13,037 nt of DNA from Candidatus Aenigmatarchaeota archaeon (GCA_011773475.1 WVXN01000046.1:15286-28322), one strand, 5' to 3'. Shown: positions 7,195 to 13,037, counted from the first letter of the stretch. Numbers and translations are program-made. Notes: generated by a model not told the origin, from the letters alone.

Positions 7195-7782
7195 TTATCT
7201 TTTTACTGCTATCAAAAATCTTTGTAAAGCTGAAATGTTAGCTAGAATTGCCATTATCACAATTAAATAAGAAGCATATTGAAGAGAAAAAATAGAGATT
7301 AATATTATTAAAAACAAAAAAATCATTCTATCAGTATGTTCTAAAATACCTCCTTTAACATTTTTTAACATTCCCTTTTCAAAAGCTGCTGTTCTAGTGT
7401 AAGTTGACATAAACGACCCGAAATATAAAAATAATAGCCATATTTTTATTGATATTATAAAATCAGGATAATTATTTAGAAACAATCCGAGAATTATTAA
7501 AAACTCTATTATTCTGTCTATGACCCTATCAAGATATCCTCCTAATTTTGTTACTTTTTTTCTTACCCTAGCAACAGCACCATCTATCATATCAATAAAA
7601 GCACTAAACGCAAAAAGAAGAGTTGCAATTAGAAATTCTTGGTTAATTATGAAATAAAGGGTTATTAAGACAAAAAATAAGCCCAACCCTGTCCACTGAT
7701 TAGGAGACAAGGAAATTTTAGAAAACATAATACCAATTTTTCTTCCCAATTTATTAAAATAACTACTTTTTTTCCATAACAT
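7195..7782 (-). CDS. Archaetidylinositol phosphate synthase (CDP-alcohol phosphatidyltransferase)
   Basis: This enzyme likely joins CDP-archaeol to inositol 1-phosphate, releasing CMP and giving archaetidylinositol phosphate, at the inner membrane face. The full CDP-OH-P signature is present with exact spacing: D64, D67-G68, A71-R72, G81, D85, D89. The 195 residues contain about five or six membrane helices (the first at about 31-47, then 50-66, 90-104, 110-126, 153-180). The inositol specificity comes from context: its start is 2 nt after the stop of inositol-phosphate synthase, a pairing known for archaetidylinositol phosphate synthases. Glycerol- or serine-type head groups use the same signature, so the substrate is an inference from the operon. 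CarS at 10479-11021 would supply the other substrate. Confidence 0.88.
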   Translation of the reverse strand: MLWKKSSYFNKLGRKIGIMFSKISLSPNQWTGLGLFFVLITLYFIINQEFLIATLLFAFSAFIDMIDGAVARVRKKVTKLGGYLDRVIDRIIEFLIILGLFLNNYPDFIISIKIWLLFLYFGSFMSTYTRTAAFEKGMLKNVKGGILEHTDRMIFLFLIILISIFSLQYASYLIVIMAILANISALQRFLIAVKR

Positions 7783-7784
7783 AA

Positions 7785-8879
7785 TTATCTTTCTCTTTTC
7801 CCATCTATAAACATTTCTACTCCTTTCCTAGCGTCATCATCATTCATCTGAATAGGAGGAAATTTCATGAAGTAAGCAGACGGAGAATGAAGAACACCAC
7901 CTATATTTCTTTCAAGAGCCAATTTACAACATCTTATAGCATCTATTGCTACACCAGCTGAATTTGGTGAATCCTCAACAGATAATCTTAGCTCCAAATT
8001 CATGGGAACACCACCAAATAGTTTACCTTCCATTCTAATGAAAGCCAATTTATTATCTTTTTGCCAAGGCACGTAATCACTGGGACCTATGTGAATATTA
8101 TCAATGGGTAAAGGTTCTTTTAAAACAGATTGAACTGCGCCTGTTTTAGATATTTTTTTAGATTTTAGCCTCTCTCTATTTAACATGTTCAAGAAGTCTG
8201 TATTTCCTCCAGTATTCAATTGATACGTCCTTTCTAATTTGACTCCCCTATTTCTAAATAAATTTGCAAGAACCCTATGTGTTATAGTAGCACCTAGTTG
8301 GCTCTTGATATCATCCCCAATGATGGGTATATTTCTTTTTTTGAATTTGTTACTCCACCCTTTGTTACTTGCTATAAACACAGGCATGCAATTAATAAAA
8401 CCTAAACCAGCTTCTAAACAACATTCTGCATAGAACTTCACAGCCTCATCAGATCCAACAGGAAGATAATTTAAGAATATTTCTGCTTCTGAATTTTTTA
8501 GTATTTTAATTACTTCATCTTTTGTTGGCTCCTTTTCATCTGATAAAATAAATGTTTTGTCATCATGATAATCTTTCATATGTTCAGAAAAACTATCAAG
8601 AATTTTTCCCATTCGAACATTTATTCCGCTCATAGGAATATTTTCACAGAATACGGTTGCGCAATTGGGTTTAGCAAAAATAGCTTCAGAAACATCTTTA
8701 CCAACCTTTCTTCTATCTGTATCAAAAGCAGCTACCACTTTAATATCACTAGGTTCATAACTTCCAATTTTATAATGCATTAGGCCAATTGTATCATCTT
8801 CTTTTTTGTAAAAATGTATTCCTTGAATAAGAGCACTAGCACAGTTTCCAATCCCAGCTATAGCTATGCGAATTTTCAT
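7785..8879 (-). CDS. ino1: Inositol-1-phosphate (myo-inositol-3-phosphate) synthase
   Basis: It converts glucose 6-phosphate to L-myo-inositol 1-phosphate with NAD. At 364 residues it is of the archaeal/actinobacterial length. It has the Rossmann motif IAGIGNCASAL (7-17), FLNYLPVGSDEA (135-146), GDDIKSQLGATITHR (188-202), LNTGGNTDFLNM (221-232) and SPNSAGVAIDAIR (304-316), all typical of the family, with the catalytic lysines expected in the central region (such as K192). It is the first gene of a six-gene minus-strand operon. The ATG at 8879 lacks a Shine-Dalgarno and lies 27.5 bp from the centre of the TATA box, so the mRNA is probably leaderless. It is divergent from the PadR-like gene and may be controlled by it. 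Confidence 0.94.
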   Translation of the reverse strand: MKIRIAIAGIGNCASALIQGIHFYKKEDDTIGLMHYKIGSYEPSDIKVVAAFDTDRRKVGKDVSEAIFAKPNCATVFCENIPMSGINVRMGKILDSFSEHMKDYHDDKTFILSDEKEPTKDEVIKILKNSEAEIFLNYLPVGSDEAVKFYAECCLEAGLGFINCMPVFIASNKGWSNKFKKRNIPIIGDDIKSQLGATITHRVLANLFRNRGVKLERTYQLNTGGNTDFLNMLNRERLKSKKISKTGAVQSVLKEPLPIDNIHIGPSDYVPWQKDNKLAFIRMEGKLFGGVPMNLELRLSVEDSPNSAGVAIDAIRCCKLALERNIGGVLHSPSAYFMKFPPIQMNDDDARKGVEMFIDGKRER

Positions 8880-8880
8880 A

Positions 8881-8929
8881 CTATTTTATTACATATAATA
8901 GTATTTAAATATTTTATGTTATAAAATAG
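8881..8929. promoter_or_regulatory. Shared divergent promoter: palindromic TATA box inside an inverted repeat
   Basis: Only 54 bp separate the start codons of inositol-phosphate synthase and the PadR-like gene. In the middle is TATTTAAATA (8902-8911), which reads the same on both strands. Its centre, 8906.5, is exactly 27.5 bp from both ATGs (8934 and 8879), the usual TATA distance for leaderless transcripts in both directions. Around it, CTATTTTAT (8881-8889) and ATAAAATAG (8921-8929) are perfect inverted repeats. They extend to 13 bp with one mismatch, and most of the inner bases also pair. The arms touch both start points, so a dimeric regulator bound there could shut both genes. The PadR-like protein is the obvious candidate; that is inference, and AT-rich DNA makes chance palindromes more common. 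Confidence 0.65.
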
Positions 8930-8933
8930 TTCT

Positions 8934-9257
8934 ATGGTAAAACCGTCTCAGAGGTTGCTCGATTCAGTAACAAAGAACAATCTTTGGTTCTACATACTTT
9001 CTTTACTATCAAAAAAAGATATGTATCCATATGAAATAAGAGATAAGATAAAAAAAATTTTCGGGTTTGAACCGGGAAATGTAACCGCTTATTTTGTTCT
9101 CTACAGACTTGAAAAATCTGGTTATGTTAAATCTGGAAAAACATTAAAAAAAGGTGGTCCTGAAAGAAAATACTATAAAATAACAGAAAAAGGAAAAAAT
9201 GAACTAAAAAAAGGAAAGGAGATTTTAAGAAAAACCATAGAAAAAAGGATGATTTAA
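8934..9257 (+). CDS. PadR-like winged-helix transcriptional regulator
   Basis: The 107 residues are the size of short PadR regulators. The wHTH runs from WFYILSLLSKKDMYPYEI (18-35), where PadR proteins have a similar L-x-x-L-x-x-x-x-x-Y-x-Y-E-I pattern, through the recognition region GNVTAYFVLYRLEKSGYV (48-65), to a wing with GGPERKYYKITEKGKNEL (78-95). A short lysine-rich C-terminal helix should mediate dimerisation. The ATG has no SD and is placed for a leaderless mRNA. The gene overlaps the next by 1 nt (TAATG). Its position opposite the inositol-lipid operon, with a palindrome over both promoters, suggests autoregulation and control of lipid head-group synthesis. The ligand is unknown. 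Confidence 0.88.
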   Translation: MVKPSQRLLDSVTKNNLWFYILSLLSKKDMYPYEIRDKIKKIFGFEPGNVTAYFVLYRLEKSGYVKSGKTLKKGGPERKYYKITEKGKNELKKGKEILRKTIEKRMI

Positions 9258-9820
9258 TGTTCTCAAAAAAATGGATTTTAATTATAATAATATTAATCAT
9301 AATTGTTCTAAGTGTCGGATGGTTGATTTTAAATAATAAGGATTTTTTTGTTTCATTGACAGAAAAATATGGTTATTTTGGAATTTTTATAATTAGTTTA
9401 ACGGAAGCTTCAACAATAATATTTCCACTACCATTTTCCATTATCATATTTGGTGCAGGATCGATTTTGAATCCTCTTTTAGTTGGCTTTTCTGCAGGAC
9501 TAGGAGCTGCTATAGGAGAGTTTACTGGTTATGCTTTGGGTCTTGGTGGGAGAAAAGTTATTGAAAAAAAATATAAAAAACATATAGAAAAAACAGAGAA
9601 AATGTTTCAAAAATATGGTGGATTTTTAGTAATAGTTTTGTTTGCTGCAACGCCTCTTCCAGATGATATTGTTGGTCTATTAGGTGGAACATTAAAATAT
9701 CCATTAAAGAAATTTTTTATCGCTACTTTAATTGGTAAAATAATATTGAATTTAGCTTTAGCTTATGCAGGTTTTTACGGAATTAATTGGGTTCTGACTG
9801 TATTTTCTCCTTTTTCCTGA
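9257..9820 (+). CDS. VTT/DedA (SNARE-associated) family membrane protein
   Basis: The 187 residues have an N-terminal helix (about 6-25) and a VTT domain (about 38-175). Conserved marks are E50 in LTEASTIIFPLPFS, GEFTGYALGLGGRK (87-100) and the reentrant-type loop FAATPLPDDIVGLLGG (129-144), with K161 in the last part. DedA/VTT proteins include lipid scramblases and undecaprenyl-phosphate or phospholipid translocases, so a role in moving lipids across the membrane fits the flanking lipid genes; the substrate is unknown. It is translationally coupled to the PadR-like gene through TAATG, with TGAT 3 nt before the ATG. The last 63 nt overlap the end of the PHP gene on the other strand. Confidence 0.88.
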   Translation: MFSKKWILIIIILIIIVLSVGWLILNNKDFFVSLTEKYGYFGIFIISLTEASTIIFPLPFSIIIFGAGSILNPLLVGFSAGLGAAIGEFTGYALGLGGRKVIEKKYKKHIEKTEKMFQKYGGFLVIVLFAATPLPDDIVGLLGGTLKYPLKKFFIATLIGKIILNLALAYAGFYGINWVLTVFSPFS

Positions 9821-10477
9821 TATCCTCCATTCAAGAGATCTAATATATTTCTGAGATATTGTGCGGGCTATTTGTAAAATAGGTGTTCTTTTCCCAAAAA
9901 TTCTTACTTTATTTTTTAAAATTGAGTCTATAGAATTTCCATTAACTATTATTCCAGCTCTTCCAACTTCTCTTGCAGAATGAGCGTCACTTCCAGCTGT
10001 AAAAGGCATCTTAAATTTTTTTGCAAATCTCAGAGCTTTATTGTTTTGTTTTTTTGTTAAGGTTGAATTATAGACTTCTATAGCATCTGCTTTTAAAGCA
10101 TTTTCCTTAGCACATTTTCTAAAAATATAGCTTCCGAATGGATGCGGGGCTACTGCTATACCTCCTAGATCATGGATTTTTTCAATAGTTTCTTCAATAC
10201 TTAGGTTTATTGGAACATTTTCTTTGATGTCCAGACCAATTATTTCTCCATCTTTTGTTTTTATTTCAGAACCACTTATTACAATGAAATTCTTAAATCT
10301 TTTTGCAACTTTTTTTCCAACTAAACCACCTTTTACCGTGTTATGATCTGTTATTGCTAATCCATCCATGCCTCTCTTTATTGCAGCTTTTATCATTTCT
10401 AAAGGTGTGTTTATTGCGTCAAATCCCCAAAACCAATGTTTACTATAAATTGTATGACAATGACAGTCTATTTTCAT
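9758..10477 (-). CDS. PHP-domain metal-dependent phosphoesterase
   Basis: The 239 residues carry the PHP metal-binding set: HCH (6-8), ITDHN (42-46), E71, APHP (110-113) and GSDAH (162-166). This resembles stand-alone PHP phosphoesterases such as YciV/RNase AM-like and histidinol-phosphatase-like enzymes, not polymerase-linked domains. Possible substrates are small phosphate esters or nucleotides. Its start codon is 1 nt after the CarS stop, with GTGGT 3 nt before the ATG. That context raises the possibility that it removes the phosphate from archaetidylinositol phosphate, a step without a well-known archaeal enzyme; this is a hypothesis. The basic tail after about residue 219 is encoded opposite the DedA gene end and may be an added extension. 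Confidence 0.88.
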   Translation of the reverse strand: MKIDCHCHTIYSKHWFWGFDAINTPLEMIKAAIKRGMDGLAITDHNTVKGGLVGKKVAKRFKNFIVISGSEIKTKDGEIIGLDIKENVPINLSIEETIEKIHDLGGIAVAPHPFGSYIFRKCAKENALKADAIEVYNSTLTKKQNNKALRFAKKFKMPFTAGSDAHSAREVGRAGIIVNGNSIDSILKNKVRIFGKRTPILQIARTISQKYIRSLEWRISGKRRKYSQNPINSVKTCIS

Positions 10478-10478
10478 C

Positions 10479-11021
10479 TTACCACGGCACCTTTTTTACT
10501 CTTATTTTATGAGCAATTATATTAGCTATTCTGTGAAATAATGGTGTTATTAAAAGCATTATTAAAATCATCCAAATTGTTATTTCAGTAAACCAAAAAG
10601 TAAATAAAACAGCTCCTATAATAAAATTCCATTGATCTAATAAAGGAACATCAGCACCTCTTTTTAGTTTAAACCTTCTTTTTAGAAAACTTCCAGCTAG
10701 ATCACCAAACAAAGCTCCTAGAGCTATCATAAAACCAATAAATAAATTAATTAAAGGTAATGTAACTCCAAATTCCATTGCATAGGCATTAAGATCAAAA
10801 TAAAGATAAGCTTCCAGAGCACCAATCACAAATCCTGAAAACAAACCAAAACCAAATCCTTCAAATGTTTTTCCATCACCAAATATTCTTCTATCATCAA
10901 ACCATTTTTTCTTTAAATCTATGGCTTTATTCCCTCTGGCTAAAGGTGGAAACCCATTAGCAGCATAAGCCGGAAAAATAATTAATAAAGCTTTTACAAA
11001 TTCTACCCATAAATCAACCAT
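10479..11021 (-). CDS. carS: CDP-archaeol synthase
   Basis: CarS transfers CMP from CTP to unsaturated archaetidic acid, making the CDP-archaeol used for all polar head groups. The 180 residues match the family. Hallmarks are AYAANGFPPLARG (18-30), DDRRIFGDGKTFEGF (42-56), GDLAGSFLKRR (106-116) and PLLDQWNF (126-133), set among four or five membrane helices. It sits between a methyltransferase (4 nt upstream) and the PHP enzyme (1 nt downstream), in a separate operon from the inositol-lipid genes about 3 kb away on the same strand. Its presence implies the cell can activate archaeal ether lipids itself, which not all DPANN archaea can do. Confidence 0.94.
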   Translation of the reverse strand: MVDLWVEFVKALLIIFPAYAANGFPPLARGNKAIDLKKKWFDDRRIFGDGKTFEGFGFGLFSGFVIGALEAYLYFDLNAYAMEFGVTLPLINLFIGFMIALGALFGDLAGSFLKRRFKLKRGADVPLLDQWNFIIGAVLFTFWFTEITIWMILIMLLITPLFHRIANIIAHKIRVKKVPW

Positions 11022-11024
11022 GTA

Positions 11025-11029
11025 ATCAC
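11025..11029 (-). promoter_or_regulatory. GTGAT ribosome-binding site overlapping the methyltransferase stop codon
   Basis: The minus strand reads AAAGTGATTACATG. GTGAT is complementary to the 16S 3' end and lies 3 nt before the carS ATG. Its TGA is the stop codon of the methyltransferase, pointing to coupled translation of the two genes. Confidence 0.65.
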
Positions 11030-11718
11030 TTTATACCATAATAAACTGCTAAGTTCATATACATCCAAACGCATTCTATTTTCTTAAATTTGGCCATTTT
11101 TAACCAATTTAAATGAGTTTTAATTTCTACTGGTTTGTCTTCTTCAAAAGCATGACGTAACCAAGTTTTTAATTCTTTACCTTTTAATTTTTCTCTTAAA
11201 TAATTTTCATAAAAATTTCTTAATTTTTGGTTTATATGTTCAGAATTGCTTTTTATAAAATCTCCATTAACAAAAATACCGTTATTGTTTAAATTTTTAT
11301 ATGCCTTTAAGATCAAATCCTTTTGTTGTTCTATTTTAGAATTATGTATTGTTACTGCTGAAATTATGACATCATATTTTTCCGGAAAATCAATTTTATT
11401 AAAGTTTGCCTCAACTAATAAAATCCTGTTTTTAAAAATAGATAATCTTTCTTTACATCTTTTCAACATTTTAGATGAAAAATCAATTCCAGTCAAATGG
11501 GCATAAGGGAATTCACTTAAAATTTTCCAAGCTCCTAAACCAGTTCCTACACCTAAATCTAATATTTTTATTTTGGAATTTCTGTCATGACGAATAGTAT
11601 TAACTATAACATTATGTAACTCTTCATTTCTAGGCACGACATAATTAGCACAAACATCATAATCGATTTCTTTGGAATTGAAGTGATTTTTTATTTTTTC
11701 AGCTTGCTCATTCCTCAT
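11026..11718 (-). CDS. Class I SAM-dependent methyltransferase, substrate unknown
   Basis: The 230 residues hold a Rossmann methyltransferase domain. Motif I is ILDLGVGTGLGAW (52-64), which binds SAM. The acidic ribose-binding residue is D79 in GIDFSSKML (77-85). EANFNKIDF (103-111) is the motif III region, and DVIISAVTIHN (116-126) is the strand before the active site. The N-terminal 45 residues and the helical insert at about 160-200 probably form the substrate lid; the last strands (ECVWMYMNLAVYYG) complete the fold. It resembles the broad UbiE/trans-aconitate-type group, which does not reveal the substrate. Between a tRNA-binding protein and CarS, both RNA and lipid substrates are possible. 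Confidence 0.85.
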   Translation of the reverse strand: MRNEQAEKIKNHFNSKEIDYDVCANYVVPRNEELHNVIVNTIRHDRNSKIKILDLGVGTGLGAWKILSEFPYAHLTGIDFSSKMLKRCKERLSIFKNRILLVEANFNKIDFPEKYDVIISAVTIHNSKIEQQKDLILKAYKNLNNNGIFVNGDFIKSNSEHINQKLRNFYENYLREKLKGKELKTWLRHAFEEDKPVEIKTHLNWLKMAKFKKIECVWMYMNLAVYYGIK

Positions 11719-11721
11719 TCA

Positions 11722-11726
11722 ATCAC
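11722..11726 (-). promoter_or_regulatory. GTGAT ribosome-binding site overlapping the OB-fold gene stop codon
   Basis: The minus strand reads TAGTGATTGAATG. The G of the TAG stop codon of the tRNA-binding protein gene is the first base of GTGAT, which lies 3 nt before the methyltransferase ATG. This is the same arrangement as before carS and the DUF63 gene. Confidence 0.65.
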
Positions 11727-12049
11727 TATGAAATCTTTGAACCAATTTCTATATCTTTTTCAGGCTGTAAAATAACAACTTCATCGTCTTTTACTGCTGC
11801 TAAAATCATGCACTCTGATAAGACGTTTGCTATTTTTTTAGGCTCCAGATTAATCACAAATGCGAACTTTTTGTTTAAAAGCTCTTCTTTTTCATAATAA
11901 GGTTTTATACCTGCTATGGACTGCTTAATTCCTAGCTCTCCAAAATCCACCTTAAGAACATACATTGGTTTTTTTGTTTCCGCATCTTTAATTTCAATTA
12001 TCTTACCTACTCTTATGTCTATTTTTTGAAAGTCTCCTATTGTTGCCAT
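11726..12049 (-). CDS. Stand-alone tRNA-binding OB-fold protein (EMAPII/CsaA/MetRS C-terminal-like)
   Basis: The roughly 107 residues form one tRNA_bind domain. IDIRVGKIIEIKDAETKKPMYV (given here by key residues R-V-G-K and K-K-P-M) starts the barrel, then SIAGIKPYY, the EELLNKK turn, VINLEPKKI and SECMILAA. The final motif is usually S-x-G-M-x-L-A-A; here cysteine replaces glycine. Such proteins bind tRNA as free-standing partners of MetRS, or act as CsaA-like chaperones. I chose the ATG at 12049 because the family starts right before D-F-x-x-I-D-I-R-V-G. An ATG at 12061 and a GTG at 12064 lie in frame and would add four or five residues (MFIF or MMFIF). It is the first gene of a four-gene operon. 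Confidence 0.85.
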   Translation of the reverse strand: MATIGDFQKIDIRVGKIIEIKDAETKKPMYVLKVDFGELGIKQSIAGIKPYYEKEELLNKKFAFVINLEPKKIANVLSECMILAAVKDDEVVILQPEKDIEIGSKIS

Positions 12050-12093
12050 GAAAATAAACATCACATTTATAAAATAAAAATCTATCTATATAT
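12050..12093. promoter_or_regulatory. Divergent promoter region between the OB-fold gene and the unknown membrane protein
   Basis: Only 44 bp separate the two starts. TTTATAAAA (12066-12074) is centred 24 bp before the ATG at 12094, near the distance expected for a leaderless plus-strand mRNA; no SD is present there. For the minus strand, two candidates exist: the same box (21 bp from 12049) or TATATATA at about 12087-12094, which would place the start point near 12063 and leave a leader of about 14 nt before 12049. Which one is used cannot be told from sequence. Confidence 0.5.
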
Positions 12094-12792
12094 ATGAACA
12101 AACTTAAGTTTTTGATGATAGTATTTTTTGTAATACTTATACTATCTTTTCCTGTTTCTATAATATCAAGGCAGACCTTTTCAATACTCATGTTAATTGA
12201 AGCTTTGATCATTGCTATAGGCCTTTATATGTTTCTTTCTGGAGTTAAAGTTAAAAAAATTGGAAAAATCAGGATAGAATTTGCTCACTATGCTCTTACT
12301 TATGTTCTAAGAGCATATGCAAAACCACATAACTTATGGGTGGTTTATGATGAAGAAATTGGAAAGTTTAGAGCAGCAGATTGGAGAAACTTACCTGTAA
12401 GAGTTATTTTAGTAACTTTGTTTGGAATGTTTTTATTGTATACAGCATACTTGATTTGGTTCACATTGTTTCAAGTTGCATTTTTAATACCATTTAGGGC
12501 AGTTGTTTTGTTTTTGTTCTTGCTTGTAGGCATTTACAGTTTATGTGTAGGTCTATATAGGTTATTTTCTTTAAAGAATGAAAAAGCAGATAAAGTATGT
12601 AAGTTTTTGAATAAGAAAAGATTCTTAGTTCATTTGATAAAAAAAGGTATCTTATACGTTCATGTTACTCCCAATTTTCTACTCAAAGAAGGTTTTGTAA
12701 CTTCTGTCGAGTTTATAACACTCAAAAAAATAGATGACAAGAGATTAGATAAGGCCTTAATTGATACTGCTCGTTTAATCCAGAAATTATAA
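12094..12792 (+). CDS. Four-helix membrane protein, function unknown
   Basis: I do not recognise a family. The 232 residues have four membrane segments in two hairpins (about 5-24, 29-49, 104-126, 130-157). A loop of about 50 residues (50-100) between them contains a conserved-looking mix of charged and aromatic residues (RIEFAHYAL, YDEEIGKFRAADWR). After a basic stretch (KKRFLVHLIKKG) a C-terminal soluble domain of about 70 residues has strands (ILYVHVTPNF, VTSVEFITL) and a final helix. Topology by the positive-inside rule puts both soluble parts in the cytoplasm. It appears leaderless and stands alone, divergent from the OB-fold gene and ending 2 nt from the convergent gene below. Confidence 0.72.
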   Translation: MNKLKFLMIVFFVILILSFPVSIISRQTFSILMLIEALIIAIGLYMFLSGVKVKKIGKIRIEFAHYALTYVLRAYAKPHNLWVVYDEEIGKFRAADWRNLPVRVILVTLFGMFLLYTAYLIWFTLFQVAFLIPFRAVVLFLFLLVGIYSLCVGLYRLFSLKNEKADKVCKFLNKKRFLVHLIKKGILYVHVTPNFLLKEGFVTSVEFITLKKIDDKRLDKALIDTARLIQKL

Positions 12793-12794
12793 TT

Positions 12795-13037
12795 CTAAGT
12801 AGAAGGAGCAGGTGGACCTACAGACATTATGGAGGCTGCAACTATTACTATAAGAATAAAATAAAATAAAAATATTACTAACAAGACTTTTGATGAACCG
12901 AAAACAAACTTCAATATAAAAAATAAAACTAGTGAACCAAAAACAACAACAACAATAAAAGCTACAGGACTAATTCCAGATATTATTGATAATGTAACAA
13001 AGAGTTCAATTAATTTTATATAGATAATTTGAAAACT
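12795..13037 (-). CDS. Small hydrophobic membrane protein, 5' end beyond the window
   Basis: Reading inward from the window end on the minus strand, the frame is open for 80 codons to a TAG stop. It has no in-frame ATG except near the end, so the start most likely lies outside the window. The peptide is strongly hydrophobic, with three probable membrane segments separated by G-S and G-S-S-K turns, for example PVAFIVVVVFGSLVLFFIL and VLLVIFLFYFILIVIVAA, and a short polar proline-rich tail (SVGPPAPST). This pattern over the whole length is not what random sequence gives. It resembles the small membrane proteins common in reduced archaeal genomes; the function is unknown. Its stop codon lies 2 nt past the stop of the convergent four-helix protein. 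Confidence 0.62.
   Translation of the reverse strand, partial: SFQIIYIKLIELFVTLSIISGISPVAFIVVVVFGSLVLFFILKFVFGSSKVLLVIFLFYFILIVIVAASIMSVGPPAPST

Noticed and set aside
7195..8879. Phosphatidylglycerol- or serine-type head-group assignment for the CDP-alcohol phosphatidyltransferase
   Set aside because: The signature motif alone cannot exclude it, but direct coupling to inositol-phosphate synthase makes inositol phosphate the better substrate.
11726..12064. GTG at 12064 as the start of the OB-fold protein
   Set aside because: The five added residues (MMFIF with the initiator) do not belong to the domain, whose usual start matches the ATG at 12049. The longer form remains possible if the TATATATA element near 12090 drives a leaderless mRNA.
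12003..12212. 69-codon minus-strand frame crossing the divergent promoter
   Set aside because: It overlaps both the OB-fold gene and the start of the four-helix protein in other frames, has mixed composition and would cover the promoter region.
1..13037. Mobile element, CRISPR array or defence island
   Set aside because: No transposase, integrase, terminal inverted repeats, regularly spaced repeats, nuclease or toxin-antitoxin motifs were seen on either strand.

Overview
The window is AT-rich archaeal DNA. The evidence is a CDP-archaeol synthase (CarS), archaeal Pth2, DUF63, an archaeal-type inositol-phosphate synthase, a methanococcal-type S-layer protein, TATA boxes about 27 bp upstream of apparently leaderless starts, and an AGGAGGTGAT-type ribosome-binding register. 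Short genes, tight packing and many membrane-anchored proteins of unknown function suggest a DPANN-type lineage (Nanoarchaeota, Woesearchaeales, Aenigmarchaeota or similar). That placement is inference. No rRNA, tRNA, CRISPR array or insertion sequence was seen.

Layout. (1) 1-420: 3' end of a membrane-anchored winged-helix protein, cut by the window edge. (2) 421-3482: an S-layer transcription unit with its own TATA box, an unusually GC-rich and foldable leader of roughly 110 nt, a strong Shine-Dalgarno, a 913-residue S-layer protein and a T-rich terminator. (3) 3483-4094: a single-pass exported protein dense in N-glycosylation sequons. (4) 8879 down to 4091, minus strand: a six-gene run of inositol-1-phosphate synthase, archaetidylinositol-phosphate synthase, Pth2, DUF63 protein, processive GT2 glycosyltransferase and a membrane-anchored thioredoxin-fold protein without CxxC. 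(5) 8934-9820, plus strand: a PadR-like regulator overlapping a VTT/DedA membrane protein by 1 nt. It is divergent from the inositol operon and shares with it one palindromic TATA box. (6) About 12049 down to 9758, minus strand: tRNA-binding OB-fold protein, methyltransferase, CarS and PHP phosphoesterase. (7) 12094-12792, plus strand: an unknown four-helix membrane protein. (8) 12795-13037, minus strand: the 3' end of a small membrane protein running off the window.

How the parts fit. Inositol-phosphate synthase makes the head group, CarS makes CDP-archaeol, and the CDP-alcohol phosphatidyltransferase joins them into archaetidylinositol phosphate. The remaining chemical step, dephosphorylation, has no recognised gene here, and the PHP phosphoesterase directly after CarS is a plausible but untested candidate. 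The VTT protein may move lipids, and the GT2 enzyme may build glycans on the lipid or at the surface. The other theme is the cell envelope: S-layer, sequon-rich anchored protein and thioredoxin-like protein.

Two ways of starting translation are visible. Genes at divergent promoters appear leaderless. Internal operon genes use a GTGAT-type site, in three cases overlapping the stop codon of the gene before, 3 nt from the start codon.
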